Origin: Gracilimonas tropica DSM 19535
GTDB lineage: Bacteria > Bacteroidota > Rhodothermia > Balneolales > Balneolaceae
Reading direction: 5' to 3'
Assembly (NCBI RefSeq): GCF_000375425.1
Contig: NZ_AQXG01000002.1
Span: 327,712-391,711, forward strand
Length of the DNA: 64,000 nt
Below the pieces are notes generated by a model that was not told the origin of the DNA, did not search any database, and was given only the letters and a program-made list of their open reading frames with translations. Position numbers and translations under genes: made by a program. Position 1 is the first letter of the stretch, and every line of letters starts with the position of its first letter. Below are positions 54,682 through 62,965 of this stretch, in pieces.

Positions 54682-55305
54682 ATGAGTTCACAGCTGTTCA
54701 GTATTCAAAACATCCATTTTAGATATGATGAAGAATCTGTTTTTCAGGATTTCTCCTTAGCCATCAATCAGGGTGAAAAAGTAGCTATCAAAGGAGCGTC
54801 CGGTTCCGGAAAAACTACTTTATTTAGGCTTTTACTGGGATTTGAGCATCCCGAAAAGGGAGAAATCTTTTACCATGGAGCGCCTTATTCCTCAAAAAAT
54901 ATTCACAAACTGAGAAAAGAGGTTACATGGCTGCCTCAGGATCTGAACTTGGGATCTGGCAATACATCAGAGTTAGCAGATTTCATTTTTGAATTTCATC
55001 ATAATAAAGAATCAAAGCCTCAAAAGACTAAAATTGTAGAAACATTGCAGAAATTGAACTTGAGTGAAGAAATTCTGGAAAGCACTTTTAGTAATCTTTC
55101 CACCGGACAGCGACAGCGAGTGGGATTGGCGATCTGTTATTTACTTGGGAGAAAAATAATGTTTTTAGACGAACCCACCTCCGCCCTGGATGAACGATCC
55201 AAGCAAAAGGTCTCAGATCTGATCATGAAAGAAGATCTCACCGTGATATCCACTTCCCATGATCCATGGTGGGTAGAAAGGTGTGATCGTGTGATTGAAT
55301 TATGA
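54682..55305 (+). CDS. fetA: FetA-type ABC transporter ATP-binding protein
   Basis: 207 residues from the ATG at 54682 (MSSQLFSIQNIHFRYDE); an ATG 27 bases upstream adds nine non-conserved residues. ABC motifs: GASGSGKTTLFRLLLGF (Walker A), NLSTGQRQRVGLAI (signature), IMFLDEPTSALDE (Walker B) and STSHDP (switch His). Paired with the FetB-type permease downstream. E. coli FetAB exports iron and protects against oxidative stress. Confidence 0.88.
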   Translation: MSSQLFSIQNIHFRYDEESVFQDFSLAINQGEKVAIKGASGSGKTTLFRLLLGFEHPEKGEIFYHGAPYSSKNIHKLRKEVTWLPQDLNLGSGNTSELADFIFEFHHNKESKPQKTKIVETLQKLNLSEEILESTFSNLSTGQRQRVGLAICYLLGRKIMFLDEPTSALDERSKQKVSDLIMKEDLTVISTSHDPWWVERCDRVIEL

Positions 55306-55359
55306 ATAAATAGTATGTTCGGAATTTAAAAGTTTATTCTTGTACAACCTTTTTAATCT

Positions 55360-55394
55360 CGCTGATTTTCGGAGTCACGCAGAAAAAATCAGCG
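55360..55394. repeat. inverted repeat in the fetA-fetB gap
   Basis: CGCTGATTTT (55360-55369) and AAAATCAGCG (55385-55394) are perfect 10-base arms. The surrounding sequence (tcagcgtaactcagcg) looks like a decayed intergenic repeat. The 197-base gap between fetA and fetB is unusual for a transporter pair and seems to have been widened by this element. Confidence 0.55.
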
Positions 55395-55501
55395 TAACTC
55401 AGCGATTTCATCTTCGCAACTTTTCGTGAAATACACCACCGCAACGCTTGCAGGTCTTTTCGGACGCTTCGAGATTGCTGCTTAATTAATTGAAAAAAAT
55501 T

Positions 55502-56293
55502 ATGGACATTATCGATCTTAGCTGGTGGCAACTTGGAATCGGGTTCTTGATCCTGATCATTCCCGCATGGATTCTATGGCGGTACAAAACCGGACTCAAC
55601 AAAAAGCTGGGAATTGCCACCGTTCGGATGACCTTGCAACTTCTGTTTGTGGGATATTACCTGGAATATCTTTTCGAGCTGGATAATGCCTGGCTGAATG
55701 CCGCATGGATCATGGTCATGGTGTTAGTCGCCGATTTTGCTACCATCGATCGAAGTGAACTGAACCGTAAGAAATCACTGCTGATCCCTATTTTTGCAGC
55801 CACTTTCTTTGGCATCATTGTGATAGACCTGTTTTTTTTGGAAGCCGTTATTCAACTCCCAACTTTTCTATCGGCACAGTATACCATCCCGATTACAGGA
55901 ATGGTGTTAGGGAATTGTTTGCGCAGCAATGTGATCGGGATCAACGCCTTTTATTATAGCCTGCATGAGCATCAGGAGCGGTATCGATTTTACCTGTGCT
56001 GCGGGGCGACAAGAAACGAGGCGGTCTTTCCCTTTTTCAGAGATGCTTTGAAGAAATCCGCGAACCCCACTTTAGCTTCTATGGCCACCATTGGACTGGT
56101 ATCTCTGCCCGGAATGATGACCGGTCAAATTTTAAGTGGAAGTTCCCCCCTTATTGCCATTAAATACCAGATCATGATCATGCTGGCGATCTTTTCAGGG
56201 ACGGTACTTTCGGTCTATCTCGGGATCAAACTCAGCAACCGGTTTGTCTTTTTTGAGAATGATGTGCTGGATGAATCTATATTTGTGGATTAA
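55502..56293 (+). CDS. fetB: FetB-type ABC transporter permease (UPF0014)
   Basis: 263 residues, about seven transmembrane helices. Motifs ATVRMTLQLLFVGYYLEYLF, ITGMVLGNCL, RNEAVFPFFRDALKKSANPT and GLVSLPGMMTGQILSGSSPL are the UPF0014/FetB signature. I use the ATG at 55502 in preference to a TTG 12 bases upstream. Exports iron together with FetA by homology. Confidence 0.92.
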   Translation: MDIIDLSWWQLGIGFLILIIPAWILWRYKTGLNKKLGIATVRMTLQLLFVGYYLEYLFELDNAWLNAAWIMVMVLVADFATIDRSELNRKKSLLIPIFAATFFGIIVIDLFFLEAVIQLPTFLSAQYTIPITGMVLGNCLRSNVIGINAFYYSLHEHQERYRFYLCCGATRNEAVFPFFRDALKKSANPTLASMATIGLVSLPGMMTGQILSGSSPLIAIKYQIMIMLAIFSGTVLSVYLGIKLSNRFVFFENDVLDESIFVD

Positions 56294-56320
56294 CTCCAAA
56301 TCATACAATACATGGATGGT

Positions 56321-57493
56321 CTAACTAAAGTTCTTAAGAAACCAGGACTTTTCCCGGATCACTTTTTCCCAGTAACGCAGTGCATTTGATTGATACAGAT
56401 CTATATCGGAATGATAAAAATCACCTCCGATCTTAGAGGCACCGTTCCCCCCTTGATCCATCATATACTTTCCTTCTCCCTTAAAAGACTTGTTTGGTTC
56501 TTTTCCGGCTAATTTCCGGGCAATATTATTTGCTATCACTTCGGCCTGATGCTGTGCAAAGATACCAGCTTTTGGTAAAACCTTGCCTTTTTCACTTAGT
56601 ACATGAGCAATATCTCCAAGTGCAAATACACCATCAAACCGGCTTTGTAGTGAGGCCCTAACCACTTCTATCCATCCTGAATCTCCCGAAAGTTCCGCTT
56701 CCTTTATCACCTGTGGACATTCATGATTTGGCGTGAATGCCATCAAATCGAATTTATTAAATGAGCTTTCACCGGTTGAATTTTTAAATTCCAATTCCTT
56801 TCCATCTATTGATATGAGCCGATGGTTGGGCTTATACTGAATCCCCTTTGATGCCATGATTTTCTCTACCTGACCCGATATTTCATCGCTGGCGTAAGGC
56901 ATTGGTCTTTCTTCCGGTGAATACAAGAAAATTTCCGTTTTATCCTCCAGCCCCTGTTCTCGGATATAATTTTCAATGAGCATAGCCGCTTCGTAAGGTG
57001 CAACCGGTGATTTATATGGAACACTGGAGATCACAATACCGATCTTTCCCCCTTCAAAATCCTGTAATCTATCGTAAAAGGATGAAGCGCCTTCCAACGT
57101 ATAAAAATTATGTCCAATTTTGGTTAAGCCAAATGAATCTGATTGTGCCATTCCTAAAGAAATAACAAGATAATCACCCACATAAGATCTGCCATTACTG
57201 ATCACTTCTTTCTTTTGAGGGTCAATCTTTTCTATCTCTCCAAAAACAACCTCCACTCCATTCAGCTCAACAGCTTCCGTATTTCTGATAATTTGTTCGG
57301 GCTCTCTTTCTCCAACCATCACCCATGTTAATGAAGGGTAATAAAGATTTTGCTTCTCCCTTTCAAATATGAGAATTTTCGCCAAATTGATGCCATCCTC
57401 GTTGCCGATCTTTCGACTTAGTTCTTTTGCAACAGTGATTCCACCAATGCCTCCACCCAAAACTAAAATCCTTTTTTCCATAATATTATTCAT
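56321..57493 (-). CDS. sulfide:quinone oxidoreductase-like flavoprotein
   Basis: 390 residues, pyridine nucleotide-disulfide oxidoreductase fold: RILVLGGGIGGITVAKEL (FAD site), NLYYPSLTWVMVGEREPEQI, YLVISLGMA, and SRFDGVFALGDIAHV with PKAGIFAQHQAEVIANNIA. It resembles SQR family members. The segment where the resolving Cys is expected reads PYKSPVAPYEAAML (Ser instead of Cys), and the only Cys is in NHECPQV. So sulfide oxidation by the usual trisulfide mechanism is doubtful. It follows the ArsR-rhodanese regulator gene after 9 bases. Confidence 0.8.
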   Translation of the reverse strand: MNNIMEKRILVLGGGIGGITVAKELSRKIGNEDGINLAKILIFEREKQNLYYPSLTWVMVGEREPEQIIRNTEAVELNGVEVVFGEIEKIDPQKKEVISNGRSYVGDYLVISLGMAQSDSFGLTKIGHNFYTLEGASSFYDRLQDFEGGKIGIVISSVPYKSPVAPYEAAMLIENYIREQGLEDKTEIFLYSPEERPMPYASDEISGQVEKIMASKGIQYKPNHRLISIDGKELEFKNSTGESSFNKFDLMAFTPNHECPQVIKEAELSGDSGWIEVVRASLQSRFDGVFALGDIAHVLSEKGKVLPKAGIFAQHQAEVIANNIARKLAGKEPNKSFKGEGKYMMDQGGNGASKIGGDFYHSDIDLYQSNALRYWEKVIREKSWFLKNFS

Positions 57494-57502
57494 TTGATGT
57501 TC

Positions 57503-58171
57503 TCATGTCTGTTTAATTTCCACAGGTAATCCTTTCGCCTCCCAATCAGGATAGCCATTCTCCAACCGCAAGGCTTTATAGCCCATTTCGGTCAGCTTGG
57601 AAACCGCTTCATCTGCCATCAAGCAAAGCGGACCCCTGCAGTATGCTACAATATTAGTCTCTTTTGATAACGAACCGGCGTGCTGCTTCAGAGTTTTCTG
57701 TGGCATCGAAATAGCATCCCTGATGTGGCCTTGTTCATATTCTGCTTCAGGTCGCACATCTATAAGGATCACTTCTTTCTTCTTCATTTTTTTGATCAGA
57801 TCTTCCGTCGAGATGATCTCCAAACTTTGCTTCTGATCTCTGAAGTCATCCAGCATTTTTGACAACACTTTGTTCTGACTCAACCCAAACTTTCTGAGCT
57901 TACACCAGGCATCATAAGAATCTTTGCCGGACAGCCTGTAATACTGATATTTCCCCTTCCGCTCGGTAGTTACCAGTCCCGACTTCTTTAGCACCTGTAA
58001 ATGCTGAGAAACATTCGCTACCGGTTGATTGGTATGCTCTGCTATGTATTCAACGGGTACCGCTCCCTGCGCAAGCAGATCTAAAATCTCCAGACGGTTT
58101 GGATTAGACAAAGCCTTGGTAACCTTTGCCATCTGTTTATACAATTTAGTCTTGAAATCTCGGGTCTTCAT
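57503..58171 (-). CDS. ArsR-family regulator fused to a rhodanese domain
   Basis: 222 residues. Winged helix at about 12-85 (LSNPNRLEILDLLAQGAVPV, VSQHLQVLKKSGLVTTERKG), rhodanese domain at about 115-215 with LIDVRPEAEYEQGHI and active-site loop CRGPLC (C178, C183). The HTH part has a single Cys (C90). Such fusions often sense reactive sulfur and control sulfide-oxidation genes. It precedes the SQR-like gene and follows a long perfect palindrome, probably its own operator. Confidence 0.9.
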   Translation of the reverse strand: MKTRDFKTKLYKQMAKVTKALSNPNRLEILDLLAQGAVPVEYIAEHTNQPVANVSQHLQVLKKSGLVTTERKGKYQYYRLSGKDSYDAWCKLRKFGLSQNKVLSKMLDDFRDQKQSLEIISTEDLIKKMKKKEVILIDVRPEAEYEQGHIRDAISMPQKTLKQHAGSLSKETNIVAYCRGPLCLMADEAVSKLTEMGYKALRLENGYPDWEAKGLPVEIKQT

Positions 58172-58204
58172 GGTTTATATCTCCTATTAAAGAATACGGA
58201 GTCC

Positions 58205-58242
58205 GAAGTTTTCATTCAATAATTTTATTGAATGAAAACTTC
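58205..58242. promoter_or_regulatory. 38-base perfect palindrome before the ArsR-rhodanese gene
   Basis: GAAGTTTTCATTCAAT (58205-58220), 6-base spacer, ATTGAATGAAAACTTC (58227-58242), 33 bases upstream of the start codon. The inner ATTCAATA-N4-TATTGAAT part has the size and AT-rich form of ArsR-family operators. The rest of the gap (to 58460) has a weak AACAAGA/TCTTGTT hairpin at 58418-58438 and no gene. Confidence 0.6.
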
Positions 58243-58460
58243 TGAATATTATTTTCCTTAATTGTAAAAGAAACAATGTTATATACTGAATCGAAATCAC
58301 CGTCATCTATAATTTTCAGAATATATGCTACAATACAGGGTATTCTTTTTGAGCAAAGAAACTATATGGATAATGCTTCTTGTAGCATCCGCTTCCATAC
58401 CTTCATGCATCCCCGCTAACAAGATTTCGATTCTTGTTTGTTGACCGAAAGAATATTTTT

Positions 58461-59909
58461 TTAACCGATCTGGTCTATTTTTTCTTTTAACACAGAAAAG
58501 AAAAGCTCGATCTCCTCAAGATGACTCCGCACGGAAAGCACGGCAAAACGAAAACGGAATTCACCCTCTATGCGGGTTGTGGATAGAAATACACGGCCAT
58601 CTTCAATCATTGCCTGGTGAAGTTTTTGATTGAGTTTATCCAGATCAGCATTAATTTTTGGTGCCCAACGGAAGGTGAAAACCGTTAACTCCGGTTCGGG
58701 GCCTACCTCAATATCTTCCATCTCACTTAAACGCTCCCAGGCATATTGAGTCAGCAGCAGTTTTTCCTCTAATGCACTCCGAAAAGCTTGCACACCATGG
58801 AGTTTCAACGGCATCCACATGCGAAGGCCTCGAAAATGTTTGCTGAGCTCGGGCGAAATTTCAGCCGGAGAATACATTCCGGCCTCTACTTTGGTGTCCT
58901 GCATGTAATTAGCCTCATAATGATGGGCATTGGCCAATATCTCAGCGTTCTTCACTACCAAAGCTCCTGTTCCGTAGGGCAAGAACAACCCTTTATGAGG
59001 ATCGAGCACCACGGAGTCGGCCCGATCAATTCCTTTCAGTTTTTGTTTTCCTTCTTTTGTTAAGAGAAAAAATCCGCCATAAGCAGCATCAATGTGGTAC
59101 CAAAGGTGTTGTTCTTTGGCCGATTCACCAATTTCATCAAGCCGATCGATAGCCCCGGTATCAGTGGTTCCGGCTGAGGCAATGATCATCCAGGGAATAA
59201 GTTTCTCTTCACGATCTTTTTGGATGGATTTCTTTAATTCATGCACATCCATTTTGAAATGATCGTCCATGGGGATATACCGTTTCACACAATCTCCCAT
59301 ACCCGAAATATTCAAGGCTTTATCCACGCAGTGATGGGTCTGCTTGGTGAGATAAACCACGGCTTTGGAATAATCTGAAGAATGTAATCCGGCATGCTCG
59401 CGCGCCGTCACAACCGCCGTAAGATTGGCAATGCTGCCTCCGGATGAGAGAAATCCCCCGGCTTTTTTATCAAAGCCGATCAGTCCGGCCATCCAGTTTA
59501 CCAGCCGCGTTTCTAATACCACCGCTCCCGGGGAGGAAAAATACACCCCTACATAGCGATTGGTCAAAGCCGATAAATAATCGCCCACCGCACTGCTAAA
59601 GATTCCGCCGCCGGGAATGTATCCAAAATGCGCTCCTGAAGCGGGATTGAGTCCCGGAGGCACAATATCCTGCTGAATAGCCTCGATCACCGTGTTCAAT
59701 TCTGAAGGTTCTTCCCTAAGCGGATCTTCCAAAAGCTGGTGAACATGATCATGATCAAAGGTTTGATATGCTTTTTGATCCGACAGAGAATCCATAAACT
59801 TTTCCCCATAGTTCAACGACCTCTCCATCAATTCAGCTCTTTGTTCTTTATTTGGTTCCAGTGATCTTGATTGTTTCTGAAGTATTCGTATGCGTGATTT
59901 AGGCATCAA
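58461..59909 (-). CDS. group II PLP-dependent amino acid decarboxylase
   Basis: 482 residues, aromatic-amino-acid/glutamate decarboxylase family. PLP lysine K306 in VLDPHKGLFLPYGTG, PLP-pyridine Asp in YHIDAAYGGF (D274), and FLSSGGSIANLTAV plus SAGTTDTGAIDRLDEI. The N-terminal NPASGAHFGYIPGGG resembles aromatic L-amino-acid decarboxylases rather than glutamate decarboxylases. The substrate is not certain; tryptophan or tyrosine derivatives are possible. Stands alone. Confidence 0.9.
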   Translation of the reverse strand: MMPKSRIRILQKQSRSLEPNKEQRAELMERSLNYGEKFMDSLSDQKAYQTFDHDHVHQLLEDPLREEPSELNTVIEAIQQDIVPPGLNPASGAHFGYIPGGGIFSSAVGDYLSALTNRYVGVYFSSPGAVVLETRLVNWMAGLIGFDKKAGGFLSSGGSIANLTAVVTAREHAGLHSSDYSKAVVYLTKQTHHCVDKALNISGMGDCVKRYIPMDDHFKMDVHELKKSIQKDREEKLIPWMIIASAGTTDTGAIDRLDEIGESAKEQHLWYHIDAAYGGFFLLTKEGKQKLKGIDRADSVVLDPHKGLFLPYGTGALVVKNAEILANAHHYEANYMQDTKVEAGMYSPAEISPELSKHFRGLRMWMPLKLHGVQAFRSALEEKLLLTQYAWERLSEMEDIEVGPEPELTVFTFRWAPKINADLDKLNQKLHQAMIEDGRVFLSTTRIEGEFRFRFAVLSVRSHLEEIELFFSVLKEKIDQIG

Positions 59910-59977
59910 TTCTGATCTTGAACATTTGTCGTTAGAATTTGGAGATCATTTCACATAAAGTTACTAACTATTCTCCG

Positions 59978-60742
59978 CTAATTCTCTTCCTCATCAGGGA
60001 TCAGCTTCATCACTTTCACCTTCCACTCTTCCGGCATTACCTCCAGATATTCCCAGTTGAACGCAACATCATTTTCTGCTTCCATCTGGTAGTAAAGTGG
60101 TTTCGGGTCGTGATCGTTAATGAACACAAAGGCCTCGCCTGGATTCAGATCATCGAAAGCTTCGAAAACCATGTAGTGTCGCTTAGCCGGTGGAAATGGT
60201 CGTACATCAAATTTATTAACTACGGTGATGTCGGTGGTGTCTACATCGTTTGCTGCGTGCTTTTGTACGTGGATGATGTATTCGCCTTGTTCTTTTTTCT
60301 TGTATTCCCAGCTATGCTCTCCTTCAAACTTCTTTTGGAAGATGTGATGAATTTCTTCCGGTTCTTCAGCCGCGCGGATTTCCATTACATCCCCTGGCAA
60401 CATCATTCCATAGCGATGAAAAATGGTGTACTTCCAATCTTTCTTCTCAGCTTTGCGCAAATCGATCAGCGTCGAAACTCCATTACTTTTACTGCCTTCT
60501 GAAGCTTCCGTTCGGGTTACGCGCACTTTCCATTCTTCGGGATCGCGCAGCAGATATTCCCAGCCAACCACATCTCCAAAAATAGAGCGAAATTCGTAGT
60601 ACAGTGGCTTGGGATCATGATCGTTAATAAAAACAAAACATTCTCCAGTTGGTAGATCTTTGAATAGCTTCAACAGTTTTTCATGCCGTTTGATGGGAAT
60701 GAGAGTTCTGACATCCAGTTCTTGTTCGGTTATTTGAGACAT
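59978..60742 (-). CDS. triple DUF2249 domain protein
   Basis: 254 residues. Domains 1 and 3 are near copies: LDVRTLIPIKRHEKLLKLF with FINDHDPKPLYYEF and PEEWKVRV (1-75), and FDVRPFPPAKRHYMVFEAF with FINDHDPKPLYYQM and PEEWKVKV (180-250). A divergent middle copy (about 95-165, GDVMEIRAAEEPEEIHHIF, WEYKKKEQGEYIIHV) joins them. DUF2249 is common beside denitrification and nitrosative-stress genes but its function is not established. The nearby RIC-like and nirK genes fit that pattern. Confidence 0.88.
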   Translation of the reverse strand: MSQITEQELDVRTLIPIKRHEKLLKLFKDLPTGECFVFINDHDPKPLYYEFRSIFGDVVGWEYLLRDPEEWKVRVTRTEASEGSKSNGVSTLIDLRKAEKKDWKYTIFHRYGMMLPGDVMEIRAAEEPEEIHHIFQKKFEGEHSWEYKKKEQGEYIIHVQKHAANDVDTTDITVVNKFDVRPFPPAKRHYMVFEAFDDLNPGEAFVFINDHDPKPLYYQMEAENDVAFNWEYLEVMPEEWKVKVMKLIPDEEEN

Positions 60743-60812
60743 TTTTGTCTTATTTAAGGTTATAAAAATAGCTGTAAGCTGTCAGGCATCAGCTTTTTGG
60801 TAACAATCGGAA

Positions 60813-61018
60813 GGAACGCGGATAACACCGATCCGGCTGATGGTCGCTGATTTATATTGATAGAAGTCATTCGAAAACAAAGTACTCGCTCCTACGCTCT
60901 GCGTTGGAGCGTAATAGAGGCACTGGGCATTCTATAACAATGTTGGTTCCAACGCGGACCGTGTGGAACCAAAAATCTTTTAAAACCTATCCGCACAATC
61001 CGTGTTATCTGTGTTCTA
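60813..61018. repeat. intergenic composite repeat, copy A (downstream of nadA)
   Basis: About 206 bases. GGAACGCGGATAAC start; a core at 60885-60970 with two hairpins, GCTCCTACGC/GCGTTGGAGC and GGTTCCAACGC/GTGTGGAACC; then CCGCACAATCCGTGTTATCT. Preceded by filler of the agctgtaagctgtcagg type (60770-60790). Copy B on the other side of nadA has the same order and orientation. Confidence 0.85.
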
Positions 61019-61063
61019 TTTCTGCATTCAAATACATAAAAGCTTACAGCTGATTACCTAAAC

Positions 61064-62008
61064 TCATCCAATTGCAAGCATGCGCTCTATCGGTTTTATA
61101 GCCCGCTGAGCCAGCTCTTCCGGCACCTTCACTTCAAATTGATCATATTCCAAAGCTTCATACACTTTTTGCAGATTGATCTTCTTCATAAATTCACACA
61201 CCGATTCTTCATTGGCCGGAATGAATCTCTTTGTTGGATTTTCCTTTTTCATTCGATGCAAAATGCCAGTTTCGGTAGCTACCACAAATTCTTCGGCTTC
61301 CGATTTCTTCACAAAATCAATCATACCGCCGGTAGAATAAATGTGAGCATCTTTACAATCATGGTAAAAGGCAGAATTCAGCATACAACTAGTTGAGCAG
61401 CCACATTCGGGGTGAATGAGAATTTCGGCTTCGGGATGCTCCTTTTGCTTCTCACCCAAATTCAAATCCCCGATCTTTTCATGTACATGGCAGGCTCCAT
61501 CCCAAATATGCATATTCTCCCGGCCGGTCATTAGTTCAATGTAACTGCCCAAAAATTTATCGGGACCAAATAGAATTTCTTTGTCTTTAGGAATGGAATT
61601 GATGACGTCCAACGCATTGGAAGACGTGCAGCAATAGTCAGTTTCGGCTTTCACTTCCGCGGTAGTGTTTACGTACATTACCACCACTGCTCCGGGATGG
61701 GCAGCCTTCCATGCGCAGAGCTGCTCTGCTGTAATCGTATCAGCGAGTGAGCATCCGGCTTCGAGATCTGGAATCAGCACTTTTTTATCCGGAGAAATGA
61801 CCGAGGCCGTTTCAGCCATAAAATGCACTCCGCAAAACACAATGATCTCAGCATCTGTTTGAGCTGCTTTACGAGCCAGTCCCAGCGAATCACCAATATA
61901 ATCTGCAATATCCTGCACTTCCGGAATTTGATAATTGTGCGCCAAAATAATGGCATTCTTCTGCTCTCTGAGTTCGTTAATGCGAAGTACCAGTTCCTCG
62001 TTTGTCAT
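61064..62008 (-). CDS. nadA: quinolinate synthase
   Basis: [4Fe-4S] enzyme that condenses iminoaspartate with dihydroxyacetone phosphate to quinolinate for NAD synthesis. 314 residues. LAHNYQIPEVQDIADYIGDS starts the first domain; the cluster cysteines are C86 (LEAGCSLAD), C173 (DGACHVHEK) and C271 (ESVCEFM), with 87 and 98 residue spacings that fit the family. No nadB or nadC gene is adjacent. It is isolated between two direct copies of an intergenic repeat. Confidence 0.96.
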   Translation of the reverse strand: MTNEELVLRINELREQKNAIILAHNYQIPEVQDIADYIGDSLGLARKAAQTDAEIIVFCGVHFMAETASVISPDKKVLIPDLEAGCSLADTITAEQLCAWKAAHPGAVVVMYVNTTAEVKAETDYCCTSSNALDVINSIPKDKEILFGPDKFLGSYIELMTGRENMHIWDGACHVHEKIGDLNLGEKQKEHPEAEILIHPECGCSTSCMLNSAFYHDCKDAHIYSTGGMIDFVKKSEAEEFVVATETGILHRMKKENPTKRFIPANEESVCEFMKKINLQKVYEALEYDQFEVKVPEELAQRAIKPIERMLAIG

Positions 62009-62056
62009 GTTTATTAATTCATTAAATACAATTTGTTGTCAATAAGAAACTCGATT

Positions 62057-62281
62057 GGAACGCGGATAACAATGATCGTGCAGATCTACACTGATTCACA
62101 CACGAACTCGCTCCTACGCTCTGCGTTGGAGCGTAATAGTGGCAAATGGTATTCTCCATCAATGTTGGTTCCAACGCAGAGCGTGTGGAACCAGAAAAAA
62201 AAGCTGCAAAGCATGTAAAAGCAGAGAAGTCATTCAAAACTTTCCATGCTCATCCGCCCAATCTGCGTCATCCGTGTCTGT
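62057..62281. repeat. intergenic composite repeat, copy B (upstream of nadA)
   Basis: About 225 bases with the same parts as copy A: GGAACGCGGATAAC, core 62107-62193 (TCGCTCCTACGCTCTGCGTT and the GTTGGTTCCAACGC hairpin), CATCCGCCCAATCTGCGTCA. It fills most of the 333-base gap between nadA and the regulator gene, so the nadA promoter must lie in or beside it. Confidence 0.85.
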
Positions 62282-62341
62282 CCCGTAAAAATTGTCGGGG
62301 TTCAATTCCTTAATTCTATCATGCAAAAAGCTAACGGCTAT

Positions 62342-62965
62342 TCACCCCACACAATACGTACAGGCAAAATCGCCTTCGGCTATGTATGTGGTACGTTCTA
62401 CTTTTTTTCCGAATACTTTCTCGTAGAATTCTTCTTCCAGTTTGCACGGCAGCTTAGTCACTTTAATGATCTCACGAAACGGACAATTACATTCTTTCAT
62501 CATTAGCTTTCCTGAATCAGAATCGTGCCCAATTTCAGCCATAAATCCTTCCTCATCCAGCATTCTTCGGGTGACCCGCGCTTTGTCTTCCTCTGAATCC
62601 GCCGACTCCTCTTCCAGCATCATCTCCAGTTTTTGGTAGCGCCGGTTCCAAAATTTTTGAAAAAAATCCTCCAGTATTCTGTGCTCTCCTTCCGTCTGCA
62701 AAAAGCGAATAAACTCCCGCATCATCTCCGGCTCATATGAAGGATACATTCCATTGCCTTTCTTGGTAAGACGAAAACTAAGGCTGGGGCGTCCGCGTCC
62801 AGATCGTTCATAGCTTCGTTCAATGTAGCCGTCTTCTTCTAGTTGTGTGAAGTGTTCACGCACGGTCGTCTTAGCCAAATCCATTTTCTCTACCGACTCA
62901 TCAATGGTTATTTGACCCTGATGTTTGATGAGGTCTAACAATTCTTTCTTAGGTCCGGTTAGCAT
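62342..62965 (-). CDS. SufR-like HTH regulator with C-terminal cysteines
   Basis: 207 residues. N-terminal winged helix (TIDESVEKMDLAKTTVREHF, DGYIERSYERSGRGRPSLSF), a helical middle, and a C-terminal Cys-rich part: KECNCPFREII, LPCKLEEEF and the terminal CTYCVG. This matches SufR/DeoR-like Fe-S cluster regulators. It overlaps the RIC-like hemerythrin gene by 7 bases and so may sense NO or cluster status for that operon. Confidence 0.85.
   Translation of the reverse strand: MLTGPKKELLDLIKHQGQITIDESVEKMDLAKTTVREHFTQLEEDGYIERSYERSGRGRPSLSFRLTKKGNGMYPSYEPEMMREFIRFLQTEGEHRILEDFFQKFWNRRYQKLEMMLEEESADSEEDKARVTRRMLDEEGFMAEIGHDSDSGKLMMKECNCPFREIIKVTKLPCKLEEEFYEKVFGKKVERTTYIAEGDFACTYCVG

Noticed and set aside
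58418..58438. AACAAGA/TCTTGTT hairpin as terminator of the decarboxylase gene
   Set aside because: No T-run follows on either strand.
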